From Butyribacter intestini (GTDB lineage: Bacteria; Bacillota; Clostridia; Lachnospirales; Lachnospiraceae), in contig LLKB01000001.1 in NCBI GenBank assembly GCA_001414325.1, forward strand, positions 1,121,699 to 1,185,698: a stretch of 64,000 nucleotides of DNA. Direction: 5' to 3'. Made by a program: the position numbers and the translations under genes. Of the stretch, positions 42,909 to 51,237 are shown one piece after another. Positions within the stretch are counted from its first letter, which is position 1, and each line of letters opens with the position of its first letter. The notes beneath the pieces are model-generated. The model saw nothing but the letters and a program-made list of their open reading frames with translations. It ran no database searches and was not told where the DNA came from.

Positions 42909-43640
42909 TTATTTAAAGTATGCGTCGATTCCATCTGCAATCCCTTTTGCCATCTTTGTCTGAAAGTTTGACTTCTGCATCTTTCTGTCCTCTGACGGAT
43001 TACTCAAAAATCCCATTTCAATAAGAGAAACCGGTATCTTGCTCCAGTTTGTTCCTGTAAGGTCATCTCTTGCAACCAAACCTCTGTTGCGTATCTTTGT
43101 TTTTTTACAATAAGACTTGAGCAGACATGAAGATAATTTTTTGGATTTTGCACTAAGCTTTGAAACATATCTGTTTGCTTTTGACGGATATAACCCACTC
43201 GCACCAGTAACAGCTCTTGAGTTTGAACTATCTGCATGTATTCTTATGTAAATATCTGCACCACTCTTATTTGCAAGCTGTGCACGCTTTTTATTACTGA
43301 TATTTACATTATTCTTTGTTCTAATCATATAAACCTTGTAACCTCTGGCTTTAAGCTCTTTCTGAAGCTTTTTTGAAACGGCAAGCGTCAGTTTATACTC
43401 AGGAACATGTGATGCAACTCCCGTTGCTCCTCCTGCCACTTTTGCTTTTCTTGTACTTGAACCCGGTCCTACCGGCTCCGTTGCGAAGTTGCCTCTTGCC
43501 TGATGTCCTGCATCAATGGCAATCTTAATATCCTTTTTTTCTTTTGCTGTGACATTTTTAGTTGTGTTTAAAGTTTTCTGCCCTAATATCATTGATGTAA
43601 TGAGTGCAAGACATACTATCTTTTTCAACTGTCTTTTCAT
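42909..43640 (-). CDS. N-acetylmuramoyl-L-alanine amidase (Amidase_3), secreted
   Basis: It cleaves the amide between muramic acid and L-alanine in peptidoglycan outside the cell. 243 residues with a signal peptide (KKIVCLALITSMILG). Zinc ligands are visible: IAIDAGHQ (His), VPEYKLTL (Glu), IRIHADSS (His); the catalytic Glu is in SLIEMGFLSN. No cell-wall-binding repeats are present. The start follows AAGGGGG. Related enzymes act in cell separation, sporulation or germination. Confidence 0.93.
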   Translation of the reverse strand: MKRQLKKIVCLALITSMILGQKTLNTTKNVTAKEKKDIKIAIDAGHQARGNFATEPVGPGSSTRKAKVAGGATGVASHVPEYKLTLAVSKKLQKELKARGYKVYMIRTKNNVNISNKKRAQLANKSGADIYIRIHADSSNSRAVTGASGLYPSKANRYVSKLSAKSKKLSSCLLKSYCKKTKIRNRGLVARDDLTGTNWSKIPVSLIEMGFLSNPSEDRKMQKSNFQTKMAKGIADGIDAYFK

Positions 43641-43718
43641 GTTATTTTATCCCCCTTTTATATTTTATGTTCTCTCGGTATCTTCTGAACGAAGAATTTT
43701 GAAAGTACATTATTTGCA

Positions 43719-43750
43719 AAACAAGGACAGATAAATATCTGCCCTTGTTT
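43719..43750 (-). terminator. Intrinsic terminator after lepB
   Basis: AAACAAGGGCAGATA and TATCTGTCCTTGTTT form the stem (one wobble), with TTTTGC after it on the minus strand, 28 bases beyond the lepB stop. Confidence 0.75.
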
Positions 43751-43777
43751 AAATCTAATACTTTATCTTTTATTGCA

Positions 43778-44461
43778 TTACTTAAATGTACCAAACTCAG
43801 ACAATGGCGAAATTCTCAAAATTGCTCTTCCGGCAATATTCTTTTTCTTGACCGGTCCAACATCTGGATATCTGCTGTCATCGCTTATCTCTCTGTTGTC
43901 TCCAAGCACAAAAAATTCATCTTTTGCCAGTTTTAACGGTTCTTCTGCAATCCCTGATTCTGTCATCGGATCCTTGCCATAATTTTCTTTAATGGCCTTT
44001 CCGTTTATATAAATGGTATTACCTTTTATCTGTATAGTTTCTCCCGGAAGACCTATGACCCTCTTGATGTAATAATCATTACTCTCTCGTCCATGAGGAT
44101 AGAACACTATTACATCAAATCTCTTTGGTTCAGAAAAACGGTATGTAACCTTTTCTACCAAAAGATTATCGCCATCCTTAAGTGTATTCATCATTGATGT
44201 TCCATCAACTATCGTTCTTTGAAGAACATACTTTGGAACAACACATACACACATCACAATTATAGCCGCATATAAAAGAAGTTCAATAACTGCATTGCTG
44301 ACTTTCTTTTTCTTTGGCACTTCATCACTTTCCGGATTTTCTATGGGTTCACCATATGAATCAACATTTCTTTCTTCTGTTGCTGTTTCTTCTCCAGCCT
44401 TTTGTTCATCAGAAGATTTTAGCGATTCTTTCCTGTCTTCGTTTTTGTATTCATTATCCAT
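43778..44461 (-). CDS. lepB: Signal peptidase I
   Basis: It removes signal peptides of exported proteins at the membrane. About 227 residues. An acidic/basic N-terminal tail of about 65 residues precedes a single transmembrane helix (VIELLLYAAIIVMCVCVVP). The catalytic Ser is in VDGTSMMNTL, the general-base Lys in YYIKRVIGLPGE, and the conserved GDNREISDDSRYPDVGPV is present. The start at 44461 follows AGAGG; the longer frame overlaps rpoZ. It is downstream of rpoZ in the same operon. Confidence 0.95.
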   Translation of the reverse strand: MDNEYKNEDRKESLKSSDEQKAGEETATEERNVDSYGEPIENPESDEVPKKKKVSNAVIELLLYAAIIVMCVCVVPKYVLQRTIVDGTSMMNTLKDGDNLLVEKVTYRFSEPKRFDVIVFYPHGRESNDYYIKRVIGLPGETIQIKGNTIYINGKAIKENYGKDPMTESGIAEEPLKLAKDEFFVLGDNREISDDSRYPDVGPVKKKNIAGRAILRISPLSEFGTFK

Positions 44462-44474
44462 TTTAAAACCTCTG

Positions 44475-44810
44475 CTACTCTTCTTCTTCCTCTTCCTCTT
44501 CTTCAAATGAGAATGTCATCTCATTCATAGCTTTTTTTTCTTCTTCCTCAGCAAGCTTTTTTGCCTCTGCCTCTGCTGCTTCTTCTTCACTTAAAATTCT
44601 AATTTTTGAATTGTATAATTCGTCTACCGCAATTGAGAGCGGTTTTGGACACCTTATGCCAATAAGTGGATCTGCTCCCGCAATAAGCTGACGTGCCCTC
44701 TTTGCACTTGCAAGAACGATTGAATAACGGCTGTTTACTACCGGAGCTTCACCTGTTTCTACCTCACTATTTATAACTTTCATAAGATCTGTATAAGATG
44801 GATGTAACAT
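44475..44810 (-). CDS. rpoZ: RNA polymerase omega subunit
   Basis: 111 residues. MLHPSYTDLMKVINS then SRYSIVLASAKRARQLIAG is the omega core that chaperones beta-prime. A C-terminal extension of about 45 residues is rich in Glu/Lys and ends with nine Glu. The start follows GGAAGGAA. It lies 31 bases after gmk in the conserved order yicC-remA-gmk-rpoZ. Confidence 0.95.
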   Translation of the reverse strand: MLHPSYTDLMKVINSEVETGEAPVVNSRYSIVLASAKRARQLIAGADPLIGIRCPKPLSIAVDELYNSKIRILSEEEAAEAEAKKLAEEEEKKAMNEMTFSFEEEEEEEEE

Positions 44811-44841
44811 AACTATTCCTTCCTTTCATATTTATTTGAAT

Positions 44842-45462
44842 TTATTTATATTTCTTTAAATCCTCAGTTATCATATTGATGAGTTCCTGCTGATTTTCTT
44901 TTGCATTATGTATAGACTGAAGCAGTCTGTGTATCTCGTCAACACATTCATCAAGATCATCATTCACAATGATATAGTCATACTGATTCATATATGGACA
45001 CTCATCAACTGCTCTTGACATTCGCTTTTCTATCTGCTCTGCTGTTTCTGTCCCTCTGCCGACAAGTCTTTTCTTCAACTCATCTGCTGATGGCGGTGTG
45101 ATAAATATCAACGCTGTCTCAGGAAATTTTTCTTTAACTTTTAATGCTCCTTGCATTTCAATTTCAAGTATCACATCAAAGCCCTCATCAAGCTTCTTAA
45201 AAACATAATCCTTAGGTGTTCCATAATAATTGCCTACATACTCAGCATACTCTATAAGCTGTTCATTTGCAATCATCTTTTCAAATTCATCTTTTGTCCT
45301 GAAAAAATAATTTTGTCCGTCAACTTCACCTGTTCTTGGCTTACGTGTCGTTGCTGAAATCGAAACAGCATAACTTTCTTTTTCTAACAGTCTGTTTACT
45401 ACAGTTCCTTTGCCTGCCCCGGAAAATCCCGAAATTATTGCAAGAATGCCTTTTTTACTCAT
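44842..45462 (-). CDS. gmk: Guanylate kinase
   Basis: It phosphorylates GMP to GDP. 206 residues; P-loop ISGFSGAGKGT, GMP-binding SATTRKPRTGEVDGQNYFF, and VILEIEMQGALKVK. I chose ATG 45462, which overlaps the remA stop by 4 bases and follows GAGGAG; the longer frame reads back through remA. Confidence 0.96.
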   Translation of the reverse strand: MSKKGILAIISGFSGAGKGTVVNRLLEKESYAVSISATTRKPRTGEVDGQNYFFRTKDEFEKMIANEQLIEYAEYVGNYYGTPKDYVFKKLDEGFDVILEIEMQGALKVKEKFPETALIFITPPSADELKKRLVGRGTETAEQIEKRMSRAVDECPYMNQYDYIIVNDDLDECVDEIHRLLQSIHNAKENQQELINMITEDLKKYK

Positions 45463-45716
45463 TGGCTCTGCTCCTCTCTGTTCTGATTTTCGTTCACACG
45501 GTTTTCTATTGTATCCGGCAGAAGTGCAGACAGAACAATATGCCCACTGTCCATTATAAGAATACATTTGGTTTTGCGGCCACAAGTGGCATCTATAGCC
45601 ATATTGCTGTCTTTTGCTACCTGTATCATCCTTTTTATCGGTGCTGCTTCTGTCCTTACAATACTGACAACCTTATCCATGTTTACGATATTACCATATC
45701 CTACATTTATAAGCAT
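45459..45716 (-). CDS. remA: RemA/DUF370 family regulator
   Basis: 85 residues, starting MLINVGYGNIVNMDKVVSIV; RTEAAPIKRMIQVAKDSNMA and IDATCGRKTKCILIMDSGHI are family hallmarks. RemA is a DNA-binding activator of biofilm matrix genes in Bacillus. It overlaps gmk by 4 bases and follows yicC by 15, the usual order in Firmicutes. The last residues are a polar tail. Confidence 0.93.
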   Translation of the reverse strand: MLINVGYGNIVNMDKVVSIVRTEAAPIKRMIQVAKDSNMAIDATCGRKTKCILIMDSGHIVLSALLPDTIENRVNENQNREEQSQ

Positions 45717-45731
45717 GAAACCACCTCATAT

Positions 45732-46628
45732 CTATTCAATATTCTGTATCTGCTCACGTATTTTTTCTATTTCTGTCTTTAAATCTATAGCATCCGCAGA
45801 AAGTTTCATATCATTTGCTTTTGAAAGTATAGTATTTGCTTCCCTGTTCATCTCCTGTGCAAGAAAGTCAAGCTTTCTTCCTATCGACTCATCTTTTGAT
45901 AAAGTATCTCTCATATTTTTTATATGACTATGAAGTCTTACCGTTTCCTCATCCACACATACCTTATCAGCAAAAACAGTAAGTTCTGTGGCAAGGATTG
46001 TATCATCTATCTGTTTATCTCCAAGCAGTTCTTCTACTTTTGTCATAATCTTCTGCCTGTACTCAGCAAGAATTTCAGGAGATCTTTCCTCTATCTTTTT
46101 GACAAGTTTCAAAATATAATCAAGCTTTGAAAGAATGTCCATTTTTAAATGTTCCCCTTCTCTCTCCCTTGACTCCCTAAACATTTTGCAAGCTTCCTCA
46201 AAAGTTTCCTTTAAATCATTTTGAAGTGATTCATCCTCAACCTCTTTAGTCTCTAAAGAAATAACTTCAGGAAGTTTCAAAAAATCCGTTGCTGCAGGAT
46301 ATTTAAGTGAAGCACCGGGAAATTTTGTACTGTACAGCTTTTCCGCTTTTTCAATCGCTTCCATATATCCGCCCGCAATATTATCGTGATACCTCACCTC
46401 AACATTTTTTTCTGAGTAATCCTCATATGAAATATATGCATCTATCTTTCCTCTTGCCGCATATCCTTTAAGAATACCTCTAAGTTCATTCTCGTAAGCA
46501 TTAAACTTTTTAGGTAATTTAATATTCAAATCACAATATCTGTGATTTACCGATTTTATTTCTATCAAAATCTTATAATCATCAGTAACCGTTTCATGTC
46601 TGCCATATCCGGTCATACTTTTTATCAT
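45732..46628 (-). CDS. yicC: YicC/YloC family endoribonuclease
   Basis: 298 residues. N-terminal MIKSMTGYGRHETVTDDYKI, EIKSVNHRYCDLNIKLP, GKIDAYISYED, and the C-terminal DUF1732 with REANTILSKANDMKLSADAI are characteristic. YicC proteins degrade small RNAs in E. coli. First gene of the yicC-remA-gmk-rpoZ-lepB operon, driven by the promoter at 46720-46748. Confidence 0.95.
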   Translation of the reverse strand: MIKSMTGYGRHETVTDDYKILIEIKSVNHRYCDLNIKLPKKFNAYENELRGILKGYAARGKIDAYISYEDYSEKNVEVRYHDNIAGGYMEAIEKAEKLYSTKFPGASLKYPAATDFLKLPEVISLETKEVEDESLQNDLKETFEEACKMFRESREREGEHLKMDILSKLDYILKLVKKIEERSPEILAEYRQKIMTKVEELLGDKQIDDTILATELTVFADKVCVDEETVRLHSHIKNMRDTLSKDESIGRKLDFLAQEMNREANTILSKANDMKLSADAIDLKTEIEKIREQIQNIE

Positions 46629-46719
46629 AATATTCCCCGTTCCTATTTAATAGTTTCTGAAACATCTTCTATTTCTGTTTTAGCATATAAACCATGCCAA
46701 ATTATAATACAACTAAATA

Positions 46720-46748
46720 ATTGTATATTAAAATCTGCATTTCGTCAA
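46720..46748 (-). promoter_or_regulatory. Promoter of the yicC-remA-gmk operon
   Basis: -35 TTGACG (46748-46743) and -10 TACAAT (46725-46720) with a 17-base spacer, about 90 bases before yicC. Confidence 0.6.
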
Positions 46749-46778
46749 GTTCGATATAAACAACACTTCTATTATTTC

Positions 46779-46792
46779 GTAACAGTTCAGCC
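46779..46792. repeat. Solo end of the GTAACAGTTCAGCC element
   Basis: A perfect copy of the 14-base terminus, followed by TTACATTATTTTAC, like the right end of the full element read in reverse. It lies between the stop of the AI-2E-family gene and the yicC promoter. Confidence 0.6.
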
Positions 46793-46802
46793 TTACATTA
46801 TT

Positions 46803-48236
46803 TTACATTTTTTTCTTTTTATTGTCTGATTGTATATCTGTGGTCTTTTTTGCCATTTTCCTGATTATGTCCGACAATATTTTTTGTTTGTTTTTACTAT
46901 CTTCTTTGTTTTTATTCTTTTTCTTTCCCATAAGCTCTGATGGAGAATATGTTATATATTCATAACCATCTTTTCTGTCCTCGATACTTTTAAGGTCTAT
47001 ATATGTCTGCGTATCAGTTGACAGCTTTCTCCTCTTAAGGCAGTAATTAACAAAATCCTTGATAATCGTATATATAACAGCAAACAACGGACAACCAATG
47101 AGCATTCCGGCTATGCCCCAGAACCCTCCGAAGAACAGTATCGAAAAAAGCACCCAGAATGCTGACAGACCTGTTGAATCACCGAGTATCGCTGGTCCGA
47201 TGATATTTCCGTCAACCTGCTGAAGTATTGCGACAAGTATAATAAAATATAATGCCTGCACCGGGCTTACAAGAAGTATCAGCATAGCACTAGGTATAGC
47301 TCCAATATATGGTCCGAACACCGGTATGATATTGGTAACACCGACTATCACACTTACAAGCAGAGCATATGGCAGACTAAAAATCGTCATAAGGACAAAA
47401 CATATAATACCAATAATAGCGGAATCAACTATTTTTCCTAAGATAAAACCGCTGAACATATCATTTGATATGCGGACATAATGAATAAGTGTATCTGCGG
47501 TCTTTTTTTTGCACACACCATATATTATCTTTTTAGCCTGTGCTATAAATACTCTCTTGCCATTTAATATATAAATAGCAACTATCATTCCTATAAAAAG
47601 ATTGTATAATACATTCAGAAAGCTTATAACACCGTTTGCAAACTGCTTTGCATATAAATTCAAATTTGGAAGAAGCACACTTTTAAGCCAAGGAAATAAA
47701 TCATGGTTCATGATGTTATCCATGTATTTTGTAAACTTTAAAGCCGTATCCTGCATCCTTGATGCAAGATATTTATTACTCTGTATCTTCTCTGTTAAAT
47801 AATTGTAGTAATCATTTGCCTGTGATGGAACTGTTTCAACAAGTGAAATAACAGTTGTGATAAGTTGTGGAATCACCAGCCAGCAGAGTATCGCAATTAT
47901 TAGTACCCCGGTAAGAAGTGCAAACAATATCGTAAAACTTTCAATAACACTGACTGTTTTTGCCGACGGCTTTTTTCCTTTCTTCTCATAACCCTTTATC
48001 AGAAGACGGTAATACATCTTTGTAAGTGGGTTTAACAGATATGCTATGATAGCACCATATATAACCGGCTTTACTATACCGAATATATATGTGATTCCCG
48101 AAAAAATATCATCAAGATTTATAATAAGCAGATAAACTACGGCTGCCGATATAAGCACCAGAAAAAGACCAAACCATTTTCCGAATGCTTCTTTTATTGT
48201 TATTCTTCCGTTTTCTTCATTATCATTCTGAGACAC
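46803..48236 (-). CDS. AI-2E family (PF01594) membrane transporter
   Basis: About 477 residues. Hydrophobic segments at about 20-45, 55-75, 100-130 and several from about 205 to 380, with the family stretch FGPYIGAIPSAMLILL and VDGNIIGPAILGDSTGLSAF. Members export quorum signals or ions; the substrate here is unknown. I start it at GTG 48236, which has a perfect AGGAGGAA 7 bases upstream, rather than the ATG at 48281, which has none. The C-terminal tail is basic. Confidence 0.85.
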   Translation of the reverse strand: MSQNDNEENGRITIKEAFGKWFGLFLVLISAAVVYLLIINLDDIFSGITYIFGIVKPVIYGAIIAYLLNPLTKMYYRLLIKGYEKKGKKPSAKTVSVIESFTILFALLTGVLIIAILCWLVIPQLITTVISLVETVPSQANDYYNYLTEKIQSNKYLASRMQDTALKFTKYMDNIMNHDLFPWLKSVLLPNLNLYAKQFANGVISFLNVLYNLFIGMIVAIYILNGKRVFIAQAKKIIYGVCKKKTADTLIHYVRISNDMFSGFILGKIVDSAIIGIICFVLMTIFSLPYALLVSVIVGVTNIIPVFGPYIGAIPSAMLILLVSPVQALYFIILVAILQQVDGNIIGPAILGDSTGLSAFWVLFSILFFGGFWGIAGMLIGCPLFAVIYTIIKDFVNYCLKRRKLSTDTQTYIDLKSIEDRKDGYEYITYSPSELMGKKKNKNKEDSKNKQKILSDIIRKMAKKTTDIQSDNKKKKM

Positions 48237-48393
48237 GATATTCCTCCTGATACTTTGATAAAACTGCCCAACTGACATCATAAGACAGTCGTTATCAATA
48301 TTTACATTTTCATAATTCGCTTAATTCATTTTATTTTAACACAATATCACGCCTTCATTCAAGTATTATTCACAACGGAAATCTTTTTACGGC

Positions 48394-48481
48394 GTAACAG
48401 TTCAGCAAAAAAAAGATAAGTCAATAATACACGAGCTTGCTCGATGTATTATTGGCTTGTTTTTTTGGGCGGAATAGCCTT
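48394..48481. mobile_element. Half copy of the 182-bp element
   Basis: GTAACAGTTCAGC at the left end, then a hairpin with core CACGAGC-TT-GCTCGATG flanked by AATAATA/TATTATT, and the ending GGAATAGCCTT. It corresponds to the first 88 bases of the full element. The hairpin arms differ from the full copies (TGAGC/GCTCA becomes CGAGC/GCTCG; ACAATAC/GTATTGT becomes AATAATA/TATTATT) in a paired way. Confidence 0.7.
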
Positions 48482-48531
48482 AATCTGTGAAAGAATAAAT
48501 CAAATGCCAAACTGCTATTATCATGACACAA

Positions 48532-48561
48532 AAGCGACCATCCTGTAAAGAATGGCCGCTT
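48532..48561 (-). terminator. Intrinsic terminator of glnN
   Basis: AAGCGGCCAT and ATGGTCGCTT pair with one G-T wobble, followed by TTGTG on the minus strand; about 60 bases after the stop. Confidence 0.7.
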
Positions 48562-48620
48562 AAGTCTTTAATATATATTGGGAAAATATTAATATGAAAG
48601 CAAAATTTAGTTGTTGCCTA

Positions 48621-50729
48621 TTATACTTCAAATAATAAATCACCATATGATGGTACAGGCCAAAAGTCCTGATCTACTATCATCTCTAACTCATCAATTG
48701 GTGCACGAAGCTCTTCCATTGCAACAAATACAGTATTCTTAAAGAATAATGCCTGCTCCTGTCCCTCTTCTTTTTCTGCTGCCTCAGCAGTAACTTTTTC
48801 AAGATTTGCAAGAGCTTTCTGTGCTTTAGCAAGAAGCGAAGAACACTTTGTAAGAAGTTCAGTCTGTACTGACACATCTGCTGCTGCACAAGCTGCTGTC
48901 ACCGTGTTTACTGAATCTGCAAGACTTGTTACATATGAGATAACAGCCGGGATAAACTGTTTTCCAGCCATATCTATCATTGTCTTTGCTTCGATGTTTA
49001 TTGTCTTTGAGTAATTCTCATAATTAATCTCAGCTCTTGATTCAAGCTCAGCTTTTGAAAGTACATTCTGTCTCTCAAAGAGTTCAACTGTCTTGTCTGT
49101 CACAAGATAAGGAACAGCTTCTACCATAGATTTAACATTTGGAAGTCCGCGTTTCTCGGCTTCTGCAACCCACTCATCAGAATATCCGTCACCGTTAAAG
49201 ATAACTCTCTGGTGCTCTGTAATATTTTTCTTGATAACCTCTTTTACTGCTTTATTGAAATCATCAGCCTTTTCAAGTTCATCTGCAAACTGCTGTAATG
49301 TATCAGCAACGATAGTGTTAAGTACAAAATTTGCACCTGCGATAGACATTGATGAACCTAACATTCTGAACTCAAATTTATTTCCTGTAAATGCGAATGG
49401 TGATGTACGGTTTCTGTCTGTTGCATCTTTCTTAAGTACAGGAAGTACATGAACACCTGTATCAAGCTTGCTGCCCTGGATTGATGATGAAACATCACCT
49501 CTTACGATCTGCTCAACAACATCTTCAAGCTGCTCGCCGAGGAAAATAGAAATAATTGCAGGAGGTGCCTCATTTGCACCGAGTCTGTGATCATTTCCTG
49601 GATTTGAAGCCGAAAGTCTGAGAAGTTCTGCATTCTCATCTACTGCCTTGATGATAGATGCAAGGAAGAGAAGGAATATCTTATTCTCATGTGGTTTCTT
49701 GCCAGGGTCAAGAAGATTTACTCCTGTATCTGTAACAATTGACCAGTTGTTATGTTTACCTGAACCGTTTACTCCCGCAAATGGTTTCTCATGGAGCAGA
49801 CACTCAAGGTTATGTCTCTTTGCAACTTTTTTCATAATCTCCATTACAAGCTGGTTATGGTCTGTTGAGATATTTGCCGTTGTGAAGATAGGTGCCATCT
49901 CGTGCTGAGCCGGAGCAACCTCGTTATGCTGTGTCTTAGAAAGGATTCCAAGTTTCCAAAGTTCTATGTTAAGGTCTTTCATAAATGAGGCGATACGCTC
50001 TTTGATAGCACCAAAGTAATGGTCATCAAGTTCCTGTCCCTTAGGAGCAGATGCACCGAATAATGTACGTCCTGTAAAAATAAGGTCTTTACGCTGTAAG
50101 TATTTGTCTCTGTCAACAAGGAAATACTCCTGCTCAGGTCCTACCGAGCATGAAACCTTTTTAACATCATCCATACCAAACAACTTTACGATACGAACTG
50201 CCTGTTTGCTGATAGCTTCCATTGAGCGAAGAAGCGGTGTCTTTTTATCAAGTGCCTCACCTGTGTACGAACAAAATGCTGTCGGAATACAAAGTGTTAC
50301 ACCTGCTGCATCCTCCTGAAGGAATGCAGGTGATGTACAATCCCAAGCTGTATATCCTCTTGCTTCAAATGTTGCACGAAGACCACCTGATGGGAATGAA
50401 GAAGCATCCGGCTCCCCTTTAATAAGCTCCTTTCCCGAAAATTCAAGAACAGGTTTGCTCTCTGATGCAGGACTGAGGAATGAGTCATGCTTCTCAGCGG
50501 TAACACCTGTCATAGGCTGGAACCAATGTGTATAATGTGTAGCACCATGCTCAAGTGCCCACTCTTTCATCGCATGAGCAACGACATTCGCAATCTCAAT
50601 ATCAAGATCTGCTCCGCTCTCAAGCGTTTTCTTCCAAGATTTATATACATCTTTTGGAAGTTTAGCCTGCATTACTTCATCATTAAATACATCTTTCCCA
50701 AAAACCTGTTCGATAACATTATTTTCCAT
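48621..50729 (-). CDS. glnN: Glutamine synthetase type III
   Basis: It makes glutamine from glutamate, ammonium and ATP. 702 residues, the length of the GSIII (GlnN) group. Features: [18 protein letters not shown] near residue 65, [31 protein letters not shown] (Glu ligands), [29 protein letters not shown] (ammonium/glutamate site) and [16 protein letters not shown]. The start has GAAAGGAAGG. A leader of about 260 bases with several hairpins precedes it, so expression is likely to be attenuated or otherwise RNA-controlled. Confidence 0.97.
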   Translation of the reverse strand: MENNVIEQVFGKDVFNDEVMQAKLPKDVYKSWKKTLESGADLDIEIANVVAHAMKEWALEHGATHYTHWFQPMTGVTAEKHDSFLSPASESKPVLEFSGKELIKGEPDASSFPSGGLRATFEARGYTAWDCTSPAFLQEDAAGVTLCIPTAFCSYTGEALDKKTPLLRSMEAISKQAVRIVKLFGMDDVKKVSCSVGPEQEYFLVDRDKYLQRKDLIFTGRTLFGASAPKGQELDDHYFGAIKERIASFMKDLNIELWKLGILSKTQHNEVAPAQHEMAPIFTTANISTDHNQLVMEIMKKVAKRHNLECLLHEKPFAGVNGSGKHNNWSIVTDTGVNLLDPGKKPHENKIFLLFLASIIKAVDENAELLRLSASNPGNDHRLGANEAPPAIISIFLGEQLEDVVEQIVRGDVSSSIQGSKLDTGVHVLPVLKKDATDRNRTSPFAFTGNKFEFRMLGSSMSIAGANFVLNTIVADTLQQFADELEKADDFNKAVKEVIKKNITEHQRVIFNGDGYSDEWVAEAEKRGLPNVKSMVEAVPYLVTDKTVELFERQNVLSKAELESRAEINYENYSKTINIEAKTMIDMAGKQFIPAVISYVTSLADSVNTVTAACAAADVSVQTELLTKCSSLLAKAQKALANLEKVTAEAAEKEEGQEQALFFKNTVFVAMEELRAPIDELEMIVDQDFWPVPSYGDLLFEV

Positions 50730-50806
50730 TTCGTTACCTTCCTTTCATATTAATATTTTAATATTCATATAACAGTCAAAAGGTTTTTCCTTAAAACTAT
50801 TTTTAT

Positions 50807-50846
50807 ATGATGTCCGGAACAAAAATCATTTTGACCCTTGCATCAT
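50807..50846. repeat. 40-bp hairpin element, copy 1
   Basis: ATGATG-N7-CAAAA-N4-TTTTG-N7-CATCAT. The copy at 54405-54444 has the same length and arrangement and shares TTTTG-N-CCCT-N-GCATCATT. Located in the glnN leader. Confidence 0.65.
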
Positions 50847-50943
50847 TATATAAAGTGTCCGGAATAATTATGTCATTCCTATGCTGTCACCCGGACACCA
50901 TATAAGTTGCGGTACAGCTTATGTCATTCATTCTAGTAAAAAA

Positions 50944-50974
50944 GGCGCACTCAATTATTTTAATTGAGAACGCC
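50944..50974 (-). terminator. Terminator or attenuator upstream of glnN
   Basis: ACTCAATTA/TAATTGAG inner pairs and GGCG/CGCC outer pairs (bulges between), followed by TTTTTTACT on the minus strand. It may end the GH43 transcript or attenuate glnN, whose start is 215 bases downstream. Confidence 0.7.
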
Positions 50975-51237
50975 CTTGTTCTGTACTTCTTTATCAACTG
51001 TTTTGAAGTATATCACACTAACTCTGATTTGAAAAGACTTTTATTGCATATTTTTACTTTTTTGACATATTGCATATTCCATTTCCAAAAACACAGTAAA
51101 CTTTTGTAATAATTCTACAATTTTTGACATTTATCTGCTAAACAGTAGCTCTCAGATATATTGTCACTCCTTATATCTACTGTACAGCAGGCATTGGCTT
51201 GTTTAGTTTAAAGTTTTCAAAGATAAATACCTAAATT

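Larger units (their letters stand above)
48282..48620. other. Intergenic region between glnN and the AI-2E-family gene
   Basis: It contains the glnN terminator (48532-48561), the half element (48394-48481), and near 48355-48380 a degenerate trace of the six-leader motif (TTGTGAATAATACTTGA, minus strand). No gene is seen. Confidence 0.5.
50730..51237. other. glnN leader and upstream region
   Basis: No gene is seen. On the minus strand a terminator (50974-50944) precedes a complex interval: TGTCCGGAA at 50811-50819 and 50856-50864, CCGGACAC at 50891-50898, TTATGTCATTC at 50868-50878 and 50919-50929, and a 40-base hairpin at 50807-50846. An extended -10-like TGTGATATACT lies near 51015. The architecture suggests a regulated leader. 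Confidence 0.5.
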
